Notes: generated by a model not told the origin, from the sequence alone. A stretch of 64,000 nt of DNA from Methylorubrum rhodesianum (GCF_014199985.1 NZ_JACHOS010000004.1:186001-250000); one strand, 5' to 3'; shown: positions 18,679 to 27,974, numbered from the stretch's first letter. A program made the numbers and translations.

Positions 18679-19987
18679 CCTGACCGTTGTCCTCGTAAAC
18701 CTCGACCGTTCTCTGGATCTTCGAAACGATGCGGTCGCGAGTCAAGAACGTGAATCGAAGCGCGTGCCTCCCGCCTTCCCGGGCGGTCGCCTTGAAGGTC
18801 AGCGGGTGCCCTACCCTGCCCTGCTTGACCCCGGGCGAGACCACGACGCCGTTGCCATCGGCGAACACGGTCACCGTCTCGGCAGCGCGCTCACGGCTCG
18901 CGATGCCCAGGAGCTGGTGGACCTCGCCGTCGAGGATGGCCGAGACGGCGACGCTCGCCCCCTTGCCGAGCCGCACGGCGGTCGTCGCCGTCCCCGTGCC
19001 CGGCGGCCCGAAGACGACCTGACCGCGCAGGGCGTCGGGTCGCGTGCCCGGCAGGAGACGCCGGAGCGTCGGCCGATGCAGCGGGACGAAGCAGAGCGCC
19101 TCGCGGCGCTCGCGCGCGCCCCGCCCCGCCGCCGCGGGAACGGCCCCCCGCGTCAGCGCCAACGGCGGCAGCGGAACGGCCATCAGGCGGTGAACGCCCA
19201 GGCCGAGGCGCGGCAGGCACAGCGCATCGGCTTGCCGCGGCGGAAGCAGGGCGGGCAGATCCATCTGCCTCATGCGGAAGAGCTGGCTTTCCAACCTGGA
19301 CAGGTATCGTTCGGCCACCTCGCCCCATCCGAGCTGCCGCCCGGCGGCGAAATGCTGCGCGGCGCGCCGGAGATGCCGTTTCGCCCGCTCCAGGCGCGCC
19401 TCGGAGCCGTTCCCCGCCTCCGCAAGCTGCCGGCCGCGCTCGAAGTGAAGCAGGCCGTCGACGAGCCGCGCGTCCCGCGCGCCGCGGAAGGCCACGCCGT
19501 CGGGGGCCGGTCGATCCGGGTGGCGGCCCACGGTCCCGTCGCGCAGGTCGCCGTGCAGCGCCGACCAACCGAGCGGCGGACCGGGCCTGATATCGAACGC
19601 GATGCAGGCGTTGGCCTCCGGCGACGGGCGGAACGTCGCCAGCGACGTGTCCCGCAGAAGCTTGGACCAGTGGGCGAGGCCGCGGGCCCGGAAGCCGGTG
19701 GGCAGCGCGGGCAGCAGCCAGGGTGGCCCGAGGCAGATCAGCTCGTCGCGCGACCGATCCGGCAGCAGGACCAAATCGTCGTCGCCGACGATGGCGTACC
19801 CGGTCGACGCATCCGCTATGAGGTGGCGGCGGTCGGACAGGGTCAGCGCGACGCCGACGTCGTCGCCGCCCCGGTCGAAGGCCAGCCAGCACCGCACCAC
19901 CGGCGGGCGGCCGCCCGCGACCGGCGAGGCCGCGAACAGGTCCGCCTGCGAGGTCTCGTCGAACGCCGTGGTCGACCAAGCCTCCAT
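18641..19987 (-). CDS. Orphan protein, first gene of the gasdermin-protease operon
   Basis: 448 residues, unrecognised. The start at 19985-19987 has GGAGG 5 bases upstream. The N-terminal part is beta-rich (WLAFDRGG, VALTLSDRRHLIADAS). The middle (about 170-240) is a helical region rich in Arg and Leu. The C-terminal 110 residues look like a beta sandwich (VAVSAILDG, VTVFADGNGVVV, FTFLTRDRIVSKIQRTVEVYEDN) and recall in pattern the C-terminal part of the bL21-fusion two genes downstream. No membrane helix or signal. Being first in the operon it may be the sensor or regulator of the protease. That role is a guess from position. Confidence 0.6.
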   Translation of the reverse strand: MEAWSTTAFDETSQADLFAASPVAGGRPPVVRCWLAFDRGGDDVGVALTLSDRRHLIADASTGYAIVGDDDLVLLPDRSRDELICLGPPWLLPALPTGFRARGLAHWSKLLRDTSLATFRPSPEANACIAFDIRPGPPLGWSALHGDLRDGTVGRHPDRPAPDGVAFRGARDARLVDGLLHFERGRQLAEAGNGSEARLERAKRHLRRAAQHFAAGRQLGWGEVAERYLSRLESQLFRMRQMDLPALLPPRQADALCLPRLGLGVHRLMAVPLPPLALTRGAVPAAAGRGARERREALCFVPLHRPTLRRLLPGTRPDALRGQVVFGPPGTGTATTAVRLGKGASVAVSAILDGEVHQLLGIASRERAAETVTVFADGNGVVVSPGVKQGRVGHPLTFKATAREGGRHALRFTFLTRDRIVSKIQRTVEVYEDNGQDGSSAWRSPKAG

Positions 19988-20245
19988 GGGCGCCTCCGAC
20001 CGCCTCCGGCGCGGCTCCGCCGTCTCGGTAACCGCGATGCGCCGCGCGGGTATCCGGCCCTGCGACGGCGGCGACGAACGTGACGGACGTTCGCCGAATC
20101 GAGCGTACCGCGGGGAATCTTAAGCGGCCGTGTCGCCTACCGCCAAGGTCGCGGCGCGGCGTCCGCCGGATCGCCCGCGGCGCGGGCTAGGGCGGCCCGC
20201 TTCCTGCCCTGTGCCGCCCGCCGCGGCCCGAAGGGGCTGCCCGGG

Positions 20246-20512
20246 TCATGCGGCCCTCGTTCCGGCCCCCCGGCGCAGGAACGCGGCGGCCTCGGCCGCG
20301 GGCGCGGGCTTGCCGAACAGGTAGCCCTGCGCCTCGCCGCAGCCGGACAGCCGCAGCGCCCCGAGCTGCCGCTCCGTCTCGACGCCCTCGGCCGTGACCG
20401 CGGCGCCGAGGGAGGCCCCCAGGCCGGCGATGGCCCCAACGATGGCCGCCGTGCCCGGCTCGTCCACCGCCTCGACGAAGGAGCGGTCGATCTTGATCCG
20501 GTCGAGCGGGAA
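20246..20512 (-). pseudogene. C-terminal fragment of an EAL-domain (cyclic-di-GMP phosphodiesterase) gene
   Basis: About 88 codons starting at FPLDRIKIDRSFV and running through TAEGVETERQL and GCGEAQGYLFGKP, the last third of an EAL domain. The catalytic EAL motif and everything upstream are missing. The homology stops abruptly near 20512, where the tnpB-type element begins, so the gene was cut by that insertion or a later deletion. No remainder was found to the right of the element. It should be non-functional. Confidence 0.75.
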
Positions 20513-20591
20513 CTTCCGGTTCTTCGTCGTTTGGGGTTGATCGACCTTCGGGCGGGCTTGACGCGTTCCCACTCCGTTCTACTCTGGTCGC

Positions 20592-21823
20592 GTGATCCTG
20601 ACGTACCAGCAGAAGCTCAGCCGACCGCCGCCCAGCACCGCCTCCTCGCCGAGGCGCTGGAGCGTCAGCGCCTGCTCTACAACGCCGCCCTGTAGGAGCG
20701 CCGCGACGCCTGGCGGCTCGGGCGCAAGGCCTTCACCCGCCTCGACCAGCAGAAGAGCCTCACCGTCATCCGCGCCGACGACCCGGAAGGCCACGGCGCC
20801 GATCCGGTCACCATGGGCCGTTGGACGCTCAAGCGCGTCGAGGACGCATTCACCGGCTTCTTCGGACGGGTGAAGCGGGGGCTCAAGCCTGGCTTCCCGC
20901 GGTTCAAGCCTGCGTCCCGCTGGAGCTCTTTCGGCCTGCTGGAAGCCACCGGCCTGCGGCACGAGGGCGACCGCATCCGGCTCAAGGGCTTCGGCCGCCC
21001 GATCCGCCTCAACCACGACCGGCCGCTGCCGTCCGACGCGAAGATCCTGGGCGTGACGTTCACGCGCAAGGGCCGGCACTGGTTCGTCTGCATTACCGTC
21101 AAGACGAGCGAAGTCGTGGCGACCACGCCGCCTGCGGGCGAGGCGGTGGGCGGCGACCTGGGCGTCGAGGCGCTGCTGACGCTGTCCACCGGCGAGCGCA
21201 TCCCGAACGTCCGCCCGTCCTCGCGTCGCGAGCGCGAGATCCGCGTCTCCCGCCGGGCCCTCGCCCGCTGCCGCAAGGGCTCGAACCGGCGGCGCAAGAT
21301 CAAGGCTCGGCTGGCGCGTCAGTTGCAGGCGGTGGCGAACACGCGGGACCAGTACCTGCACCGCGTCTCGGCGCGGCTGACGCGCGAGCACTCGCTCGTC
21401 ATGCTGGAGGACCTGCGCATCCGGAACATGACCCGCTCGGCCGCCGGGACGGTCGATGAGCCCGGAGCGAACGTCCGCCAGAAGAGAGGGTTGAACAGGT
21501 CCATCCTGGATGCGGGATGGGGCAAGCTCGTGCAGTTCGTCCGCTACAAGGCTACCAGGGCCGGTGGCGAGTTGATCTGCGTCGACGCCAGGGGGACGTC
21601 GCAGGAATGCCGGCAGTGCGGGGCGGTTGTGCCAAAGCCGCTGTCCCTGCGCCGCCACGTCTGCCCGTGCGGGCTGAACGAGCATCGCGACGTTAACTCG
21701 GCCGGGGTGATCCGCGACCGGGGTCTCGCGGTGAAGGCCGCGAGCGAGGGGGGTCAGCCCCTCGGGGGCGCCAACGTGGGCCGTCGGGCCGTGCGTCGTC
21801 CCGGGACGCTCCTCGCCGCCTGA
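20592..21823 (+). pseudogene. tnpB: tnpB RNA-guided nuclease gene, broken by a frameshift and an amber codon
   Basis: Translation would start at GTG 20592 (VILTYQQKLS). A one-base deletion near 20620 moves the frame, and the restored frame (TAAQHRLLAEALERQRLL) then meets TAG at 20693-20695. From 20696 to 21823 it is open, encoding the RuvC core: GGDLGVEALLTL (first Asp), VMLEDLRI (Glu), zinc knuckle CRQCG and CPCG, and HRDVNSAG (last Asp). Catalytic residues are kept, but the N-terminal DNA/RNA-binding lobe is lost unless an internal ATG such as 20813 is used. TnpB uses an omega RNA from its own 3' end to cut target DNA; this copy is probably inactive. Confidence 0.8.
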
Positions 21824-21850
21824 GGGCGGCGCTGGAGAACGTCGGATGGG
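21650..21850 (+). ncRNA. Possible omega RNA (reRNA) at the 3' end of tnpB
   Basis: In the IS605 group the guide RNA overlaps the 3' end of tnpB and ends at the element's right end. Here the last 170 bases of tnpB and the following stem-loop at 21813-21830 occupy that place. Limits are inferred by analogy; with the gene broken the RNA may be unused. The following 21851-22551 holds no gene. Confidence 0.3.
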
Positions 21851-22162
21851 GGCATCAACCTCAAATGACGAATGACCGTGAATTGTTAAGGCATGCCTAC
21901 GGGGCGTTCCGAGGTCGGCATCCCGGCGCGATTGTCCGCTGCACCGGCCCTGGGCAGGTCGCCGGCACGCCGCGCAGGCCGGGGCGATGGGATCGCGCGA
22001 TCCGGGGCGCACCCCGGACCCGGCCTCGCTTGTAGGCATCGCGAGGCGCGACTTGCGGAAGCCGCCGCCGGGACCGCACGGCTCCGGCCCGCCGGCGAGC
22101 CTCGCGGTTGAGCCGACGGTGCGGGTCCGCAGGATCTCTTGGCGTCAGACGAGGATCGGCGC

Positions 22163-22198
22163 GGCATGGCCATGGCTGGCCCGTGCAATGGCCATGCC
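22163..22198. repeat. 11-base perfect inverted repeat around GGCCAT
   Basis: GGCATGGCCAT (22163-22173) and ATGGCCATGCC (22188-22198) face each other across 14 bases. Further ATGGCCATG-type copies occur near 22436 and 22480, the latter some 70 bases before the gene at 22552. It may be a hairpin or a regulator site. No family recognised. Confidence 0.4.
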
Positions 22199-22551
22199 GG
22201 AATAACCGGTGCCGTTTCTCCCGTTCCGCCAGGTGTCGCCAACGGCGGAGGGCATCGCGGAAGCCCCGCCCCCGGCGCCTGGCCCTGGACTTCGGCGGCC
22301 CTGCCCCGGAGACCGTGACCGTGTCAGGCCCAGGATCCGTCCGGGCAACGCGGCGAGCCGCGGCCGGGACAGTCCGATGGGGCACAAGCATAGGGCGAAA
22401 GGCTTTCTTAACCTTACCGGCGTTCCCCGGGCGGCCATGGCCGGAAATGCTTGCCGTCGGCCGCCAGGTGCCGTAGGTATGGCCATGGCCATGTAAGCCC
22501 TGGCCGGCAGCTTCGTCCGGGGCTGCTGCGCTGCGGGCAAGGGGAGCTCAC

Positions 22552-23016
22552 ATGTTCAACGACCTTCGCTCCGCGGTCAGGCGCATCGAGGAGGATATCG
22601 AGAAGCTCGTCGAGGAGCAGAACAGGTCCCTGCGCGCCACCGCGTCGCGGCTGGCGCTCCTCTACCTCCAGAAGGAGCGCATGGAGGAGCTTCTGGCAAA
22701 GGCGGAGACCGAGACCGTCCCGATGCCCCTGCCCGCGGCGCCGGCATCCCCGCCCCCGCCAGGGAGGCCCGAGCGCGCGGGAGCGTCCTCCGTGGTCCTC
22801 GGTCGCGCGGCCACGGTCATCGTGGAGGCGCTGGAGCGGGCCGGCGAGGCCGGCCTGTCCGGAACCGAGCTGAACGATGCCGTCCGAGACGCCCAGATGA
22901 GCAAGGACGCGTCCGAGAAGGCGAAAACGCGTTTGAAGCGCCTCGGCCTGGTCCGCCACGACGAGCTCGCTCGCCGATGGTACCCGCTGCCCCGGGCGGA
23001 AGTAGGCGCAAGATGA
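22552..23016 (+). CDS. Orphan protein with coiled coil and winged-helix-like C-terminus
   Basis: 154 residues. AGGGGAGCTCAC gives a good ribosome site. Residues 1-50 are a charged helix suited to a coiled coil (RRIEEDIEKLVEEQ). A proline-rich linker spans about 60-78. Residues 80-150 (VEALERAGEAGLSGTELNDAV, then KTRLKRLGLVRHDELARRWYPL) look like a winged helix ending in a beta wing. No named family. A DNA-binding regulator is the best guess. It stands alone. Confidence 0.6.
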   Translation: MFNDLRSAVRRIEEDIEKLVEEQNRSLRATASRLALLYLQKERMEELLAKAETETVPMPLPAAPASPPPPGRPERAGASSVVLGRAATVIVEALERAGEAGLSGTELNDAVRDAQMSKDASEKAKTRLKRLGLVRHDELARRWYPLPRAEVGAR

Positions 23017-23296
23017 CGGCGGTCGGAGACATCCGGGCCGGCGGGTGCCTGAACCTTAACCAACCCGGCAAAGTCGTCCAGGCAACCTACACCGCGGGTG
23101 TAAAAACTCGCCGGAACATGGTACCATTCACCGTGGATGATGGAGGCGCGCGTGGCGGCCGATCACCTCAAGCAGGCCTGGACCCGTTGCCCGAACGCTC
23201 CGGCGGCTGACCGCCCGGTCAGGCAGGGGCGCGCTCGCGGCCCGCCCTTGGTTCGGGCCGACCCGGGACCCCAGGTCTCGGACGGGCAAAAAGAAA

Positions 23297-23322
23297 CGCG
23301 CGGCCCATGGGCCGCGCGCTTT
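23297..23322. terminator. Strong palindromic hairpin, probable bidirectional terminator
   Basis: A perfect 22-base palindrome centred on CCCATGGG (23297-23318) is preceded by AAAAAGAAA and followed by CTTT. It could end transcription from the gene at 22552 rightward and of anything leftward. Confidence 0.5.
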
Positions 23323-23589
23323 ACCCTGAACTCGCCTCTCAGTGTCGCAGCTGCCGCGAGTGTCAGGCATCCCGCACCCTAGGGTTCGGGATCGGCCAGC
23401 CAAGGCCAACGGGTTCCTCCGGGAGGCTGCCAGGCCCCGCGGATCGACAGTCGTACCCTAGCCGCACCTGCGCGCCTGCGCAAGCGTCTCGTTGCGCCCG
23501 TCCTGGATCCCGTTGGCGACCATCGCCGAGGACCCGCCGCCCTCACGGCATGCGGGCCCGGTCCCTTCGCCTGCGAGAGGACAAGACCC

Positions 23590-23763
23590 ATGGACGACCT
23601 GGATTTCGGTGGCCTCACCGGCGCCGACGACGACCCCGTCACCGCCGCCTTCCTCGACCCCGACTTCGACCGGTGGGACGGCGACGTCGCGCGTGCCCTG
23701 GGCCGCCGGGCCGCCGACTTCGACGGGCGGGGCCCCTCCGACGCCGACGACGCCGACCGCTGA
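23590..23763 (+). CDS. Possible small acidic protein
   Basis: A 57-residue frame with GAGG about 10 bases before the ATG. It is rich in Asp (MDDLDFGGLTGADDD at the start) with an aromatic/Asp pattern (FLDPDFDRWD) rather than the Arg/Pro bias of random frames here, which favours real coding. No homologue recognised. Confidence 0.4.
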   Translation: MDDLDFGGLTGADDDPVTAAFLDPDFDRWDGDVARALGRRAADFDGRGPSDADDADR

Positions 23764-23864
23764 GCGTCCGCACCGCGGTGCGCTCCCCTCCCTCGGCTCC
23801 GGCCGGGGGAGCCCCCTTGTCCAGCGACGGGCCGCCCTTGCGGCCGTCATGCCGGAGTTCCCCG

Positions 23865-24599
23865 ATGAAGATCCGTGACCAGGAAACGACCACCTCCTCC
23901 CCCTCCCTCGACGATGCCGCCCGGGCAGCATCGTGCCGCCAGGTGCCGCCGGACGCGCACGGCCGGTGCGTGCCCGTGAGCGCCCCCTCCCCGCGTGCGC
24001 TGGCGTGCGTAGGCATCAGCCAGGCAGCCCTCGCCGTTCGCGTCGCGGACCTCGGCCTCGATGTCGTCCACATGACGCTGGCCCGCGACGAGAGCACGGG
24101 CCTGGTCGTCGCCGCGGCCCTCGACGCGGCGCGGCGCCGGCCGGTCGATGTCCTCGGGCTGTTCGGTGACGGCTCGGGCACGGCAGGCGGGCTCGGTGCC
24201 GTCTGGCCGTGCCTGGGCGTGCCGGAAGTCATCGTGGTGGACCACGCCGTCGGGTACCATGACACGGGCTTCCACGAGGCCGCGTGGCGGATGGGGATCC
24301 AGGTCCTGCACCGGCCCGCACGTGCACTGCCGGGACAAGCGCACCTCAACGCCCTGTTGGGCCGGTCCGGGTCCTGTCGCGACGGTCAAGGGCGAAGCGC
24401 CGTCACCATGGCGGCGCTCGTCGGCGCGGTGCATGCCTGGATCGCCGCCTGCTACGCGTCCCCGCGCGGTCGTGACGTGGACGCGGTGCGGACCGCGCCG
24501 CCCGCCGTCCCGCCGGGAGCGTCACGGGCCCACGCCTGGACGTTGCGGGGCAAGGCCGGCCGGAACCTGGTTGGCCGGATGGCGGCCGGCCGCCGCTAG
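23865..24599 (+). CDS. Orphan alpha/beta protein
   Basis: 244 residues from the ATG at 23865 (GGAG 10 bases upstream). The central part alternates strands and helices (LACVGISQAALAVRVADLGLDVVHMTLA, VDVLGLFGDG, PEVIVVDHAVGYHDTGFHEAAWRMGIQVLHR), which suggests a Rossmann-like fold. I cannot assign a family or reaction. The reading could extend upstream, but composition becomes random-like before 23865. No operon partners apart from the small frame at 23590. Confidence 0.45.
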   Translation: MKIRDQETTTSSPSLDDAARAASCRQVPPDAHGRCVPVSAPSPRALACVGISQAALAVRVADLGLDVVHMTLARDESTGLVVAAALDAARRRPVDVLGLFGDGSGTAGGLGAVWPCLGVPEVIVVDHAVGYHDTGFHEAAWRMGIQVLHRPARALPGQAHLNALLGRSGSCRDGQGRSAVTMAALVGAVHAWIAACYASPRGRDVDAVRTAPPAVPPGASRAHAWTLRGKAGRNLVGRMAAGRR

Positions 24600-25701
24600 G
24601 CCCGGCAGGGCCCTGGACCCGCCGGCGCTCGTCGGGCCCGAGCGTCCGACCCGGAGAGCCAAGCGCCCCCGATTCAGGGGCCGGTGTCCCTGCTCCGCGG
24701 CCCCCGGATACGGGGCCGCGGCATGCCCTCGCCTCGGGGCGCCAGCCGTCGGGGGCAGGCCGCTCGCATGACGCAACCGGCGAGCTGCCTGAAGGCGTCA
24801 ATGTCGAGGAAACCAGGGCCGTGAGAAGGCGTGCACGAGCGTCGCCCTCCTCGTGGCAGCCATGCACCGCCCGCCACCGGCGCGACCGCGGCCCCGCCGG
24901 GCCCGTCCCAGCCCCCGGCCGGTCGATGATGCGAAACGCCCGGCGCCTCGTCTGCTCGTCGAGATGCACGTGCCCGCCTTGGGCGGCCCGGGCACGGGTC
25001 ACGGTCCGTGACCTGGGCGCCTTCGCCGAGCCATGACACCTCCGCCAGGCGGGGTACGGGTCCGGTCAACATCGGTCGCGGCTCGGGCCCCTCCGACCAA
25101 GTCGGCGCGAGCCGGCCCGCGCAATCCGCCACCCAGCCTCCGGCCCAGGTACCCTCCTCGCTTACGCCGCGGGCCCGGAAGGACCCGCCGGCTTCCGCTC
25201 GCCCGACAAGGAGGAGGCGCGGGCCGGTGGCCGACCGGTGCGTGCTTCGGAGGGCCAGCTGGCCGACGAACCCGCCGGGCGCCGCGCCATGCTCGACCGT
25301 GGGCTCCCCCCCAAGCAGAGCCCTGATACAGGTCGCGGGTTCCGGGCGGCTGTGAGACACGCGGAGGGTTCAGACCCCGGTCGACTCCCGGTCCACGTCA
25401 CCGCCCTCCCCGAGCTTCGCCGGACTGGGGCTGGGCCTGAGAGCTGCGCAATCCTGTGGCTGCCCGGGCCAGGTCTGGCTTGGCACGCGCCTCTCCCCTC
25501 GCGGACTCCTGGCCGAAGATCGGGGTGGCGGGTCGCAGCTTGTCCCTTTCACGACCGCCCGGACGATCAACGCGTGCTCCCGGGCGGAGCAGCACTCTGT
25601 CGATTCGGGCCGGCGCCACTCGCAAGCGGCGGTCCCGGCGGGCCCCGCTGGGGTGCCCGATCCCCGGCGGCGCGGCTCCGTCCCAACCCTCCGGTGCTCG
25701 C
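24600..25701. other. Long gene-free stretch
   Basis: About 1.1 kb. Every open frame here is Arg/Pro/Gly-rich and lacks a ribosome site, so nothing is called. No RNA, repeat or terminator was recognised. Confidence 0.45.
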
Positions 25702-27090
25702 ATGTCTCCTTCCGGCCACGTCCCGTATGCCTCGAACGCGCCCGACGCTTCTGCCGCCGGCATGCCCTCCGTCCCGGAAGGGGAAATCCGGCGGGCGATG
25801 CGGGCCGTCGTCGCGGTTTGTCCGCCCGAATCGGGCATGATCCTGAACGTGTTGCTGGACAACCTTCTCACCGCCAGCCGAGCGGGAGGCATCCTGCGGT
25901 CCAAGCTGCATGGCCTGGACGTCGGGTTGCGCAAGCACCTCAGGCAAACGTGGCTCGACGGGGTCGTCGTGCCGCTCGCGAGGACGCGCAACCCACTCCA
26001 TCGCGCCGCCTCCTCCGCCCTGCCGCAACTGCGGGACCCACGGGACGTCTCCGGCCTCCTCGCGGCGGTGAGACAGATCGCGGGCGAGGTCCCGGAGCAC
26101 ACCACGGCGCGGGAGCACCTCGACGGCGCCGTCCGCTTCCTGGAAGCGCTCCCGATCCTGATGCGCGCGGTCGAGGCCCTCGAAGCCCGGACCTTCGCCC
26201 AGGGTGCGGGCCGCTCGCGAGCGGTCGGGTACAATTCGGGCGCACGCGACGACACGCGTGCCCGTCAGGTGCGGTCGGCCGCCCATGAGTTCCGCAAAGC
26301 GGCGAGGAAGGCGCTCGCGCCCCTCGTGCTGCGCCTGGCGGACGCCGTCTTCGAGGCGGAGCTCGGAGCGGTCCGGAGCGCCGCGTTCGCCCGAGCCGCG
26401 CCGGTCCTGCGGTCACCCCCGGTCGGCGGTCCGAGGAAGCGGGGCTTGGCGGGGCCACCCTGGCGCCGTCGCCTGCTCGACGGGCTGCAGGGCGATATCT
26501 GGGGCGGCTTCGGAGCGGCGCTGGAAACCGTGCTGCGGCGCCATCCCGGGCTGGAGGTCACGGAGATCGCCGTCGACCGCAGCGGCGACCTGTGCGGGCG
26601 GGCTCGGGCGGTCCTGACGCGGCACGGGGTCCGGTTTGCGGTCGCCACCTGCTTCGACCTTCAGGTCGGCTCGATGCGGCACAGGGCGGAGGATCTCGTC
26701 GGACCGGGCCACCGGGTCGACCAGCCCACCTGGGCCGAGGTGGACGCGTGTCTCGACGCTCATGTTCCGCCGGAACTCGACACCGCCTCCTTCCGCCTGA
26801 TGCGCCACATCCTGCAACGGGACGGTGGCGACGGCTTCGTGCTCGATGCCTATGCGGAGGACCAGCTCGTGATCGCCTGCCGCGCCGGTGGCCGGCTTCC
26901 GGAAGAATTCGCGGACTGGCTCGTCGAGGCCGCAGACGCGTTGGGGGTGACCCTGAGGTTCGCCGCGGACGACGGTGGCCCACCGGTTGCCGAACTGGCG
27001 CGCGTCGGCTTCGCGTGGGCGGAGGGAAAGGAGCGGTTCTTCATGACGCGGTCGGCCGTGCCCGACCCGGGAACCGGCCCCCTGCCCTGA
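25702..27090 (+). CDS. Large orphan protein of unknown function
   Basis: 462 residues from the ATG at 25702; the open frame runs further upstream but with random-like composition. The N-terminal half is helical and positively charged (MRAVVAVCPPESGMILNVLLDNLL, RSAAHEFRKAARKAL). The C-terminal half (about 250-450) has alpha/beta character (GLEVTEIAVDRSGDLCGRAR, VDACLDAHVPPELDTASFRLM, FVLDAYAEDQLVIACRAGG). No signal peptide, membrane helix or recognised motif. It stands alone between gene-free stretches. Confidence 0.5.
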   Translation: MSPSGHVPYASNAPDASAAGMPSVPEGEIRRAMRAVVAVCPPESGMILNVLLDNLLTASRAGGILRSKLHGLDVGLRKHLRQTWLDGVVVPLARTRNPLHRAASSALPQLRDPRDVSGLLAAVRQIAGEVPEHTTAREHLDGAVRFLEALPILMRAVEALEARTFAQGAGRSRAVGYNSGARDDTRARQVRSAAHEFRKAARKALAPLVLRLADAVFEAELGAVRSAAFARAAPVLRSPPVGGPRKRGLAGPPWRRRLLDGLQGDIWGGFGAALETVLRRHPGLEVTEIAVDRSGDLCGRARAVLTRHGVRFAVATCFDLQVGSMRHRAEDLVGPGHRVDQPTWAEVDACLDAHVPPELDTASFRLMRHILQRDGGDGFVLDAYAEDQLVIACRAGGRLPEEFADWLVEAADALGVTLRFAADDGGPPVAELARVGFAWAEGKERFFMTRSAVPDPGTGPLP

Positions 27091-27609
27091 GCGGCGTGGT
27101 GCCACCACCACGCTCGCGCTCTCGACCGGCCAGCGAACGACGCTGCCCGAGAGCCTGGGGCGGATCGAGGCGCGGAAGTGGAAGGCGCAGACGCGTGGCC
27201 GGCGCACTTCCGTCGCCGGCGTGACGGCGGTCGGGCCCGGCAAGCGACCGTTCGTGCGGACGTCGTCGGCCGCGTGTGGGCCGGGTATGGCTTCGTGCCG
27301 GCCGCGAGCCCCGGTGGACCGGAGGGCCGGGGACCGACGCCGAAACGCGGCCTGCACGGCTCTGCGCCGAAGCTCTGGCGGCGTTCCTCTCGCACTGGCC
27401 CGAAGCCGGTTCAGCAGCCGGGCCGGCGCCGCTTTCCCGGGGCGGCATAGGTGCGTAACGCCGCGTGCTCGGAGCCGCGCCGGAGGCCGACACGTCGGCG
27501 CTCGCCGCCCGGCTGCAGACCAGGCACGGCCGCCCGCAAACGGCCGTTGACCGCACCGGACGACCCTGGAGCGTGGTCCGTCGTGAACGCCAAAAGCCCT
27601 GGATCGCCG
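27091..27609. other. Gene-free stretch
   Basis: About 500 bases between convergent genes. No convincing frame, RNA gene or hairpin was seen. Confidence 0.45.
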
Positions 27610-27954
27610 TCAAGCTCGGTCAGAGTATTCATTTTCATTCACAAGCAGCAGCGCCGCGTCGATCACGTCGCGGAAGGCCGGCGAGCGTTCACAGGCCGCG
27701 AGGAGACGCCGCGTCCACGCTTCCGACGGGTGGGCGACGCCCGCGGGCCGCGCGGCGAGATAGGACCGTATCGACGCCTCTAGCTCCGGGCGGGGCCTCT
27801 GCTGACCGCGCAAGAGCTTGGAAATGTTGGCCTGGCTGGAGCCCAGCGTGCGGGCGAGCGCCTCCTGGCTCAGGCCGTCCTCGCGCCGGGCTCGTTCCAG
27901 CGCCGCCGCGATGGCGGCGCGCTCGCCGCCTGATCCGATCTTGCGTCCCCTCAT
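27610..27954 (-). CDS. XRE-family transcriptional regulator divergent from the OGG/QueC operon
   Basis: A 114-residue protein with a Cro/CI-type helix-turn-helix at about residues 25-60 (LSQEALARTLGSSQANISKLLRG). The C-terminal part is helical (WTRRLLAACERSPAFRDVIDAALLL) and ends in NENEYSDRA. The start at 27952-27954 lies only about 50 bases from the operon start at 28006, so it likely controls that operon and itself. The same 16-base sequence occurs inside its 3' end and just upstream of its start, in opposite orientation. Confidence 0.82.
   Translation of the reverse strand: MRGRKIGSGGERAAIAAALERARREDGLSQEALARTLGSSQANISKLLRGQQRPRPELEASIRSYLAARPAGVAHPSEAWTRRLLAACERSPAFRDVIDAALLLVNENEYSDRA
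27626..27641 (-). repeat. Inverted-repeat copy inside the 3' end of the XRE gene
   Basis: TATTCATTTTCATTCA, the exact reverse complement of 27959-27974. With neighbouring bases 18 of 19 positions pair. It encodes NENEY near the end of the regulator. Confidence 0.7.
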
Positions 27955-27958
27955 GCTT

Positions 27959-27974
27959 TGAATGAAAATGAATA
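27959..27974 (+). promoter_or_regulatory. Inverted-repeat copy at the divergent promoter; probable XRE operator
   Basis: TGAATGAAAATGAATA, continued by TTC to give the palindrome GAATATTC. It is AT-rich in a GC-rich setting and lies between the divergent starts, where an XRE regulator would bind. Confidence 0.5.

Larger units (their letters stand above)
20513..21850 (+). mobile_element. Decayed IS200/IS605-type element carrying only tnpB
   Basis: The left end is inferred from where the EAL homology stops (about 20512), and the right end lies a little after the tnpB stop, where a GC-rich hairpin CGCCGCCTGAGGGCGGCG (21813-21830) is followed by GGGGGCATCAAC. No TnpA transposase gene is present, so this is an orphan tnpB element unable to move on its own. 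Exact ends are uncertain. Confidence 0.55.

Noticed and set aside
20813..21823. A functional shorter tnpB starting at the internal ATG
   Set aside because: The upstream in-frame remnant clearly encodes the usual N-terminus, broken by a frameshift and a TAG, so the gene is best read as decayed. Internal initiation cannot be excluded.
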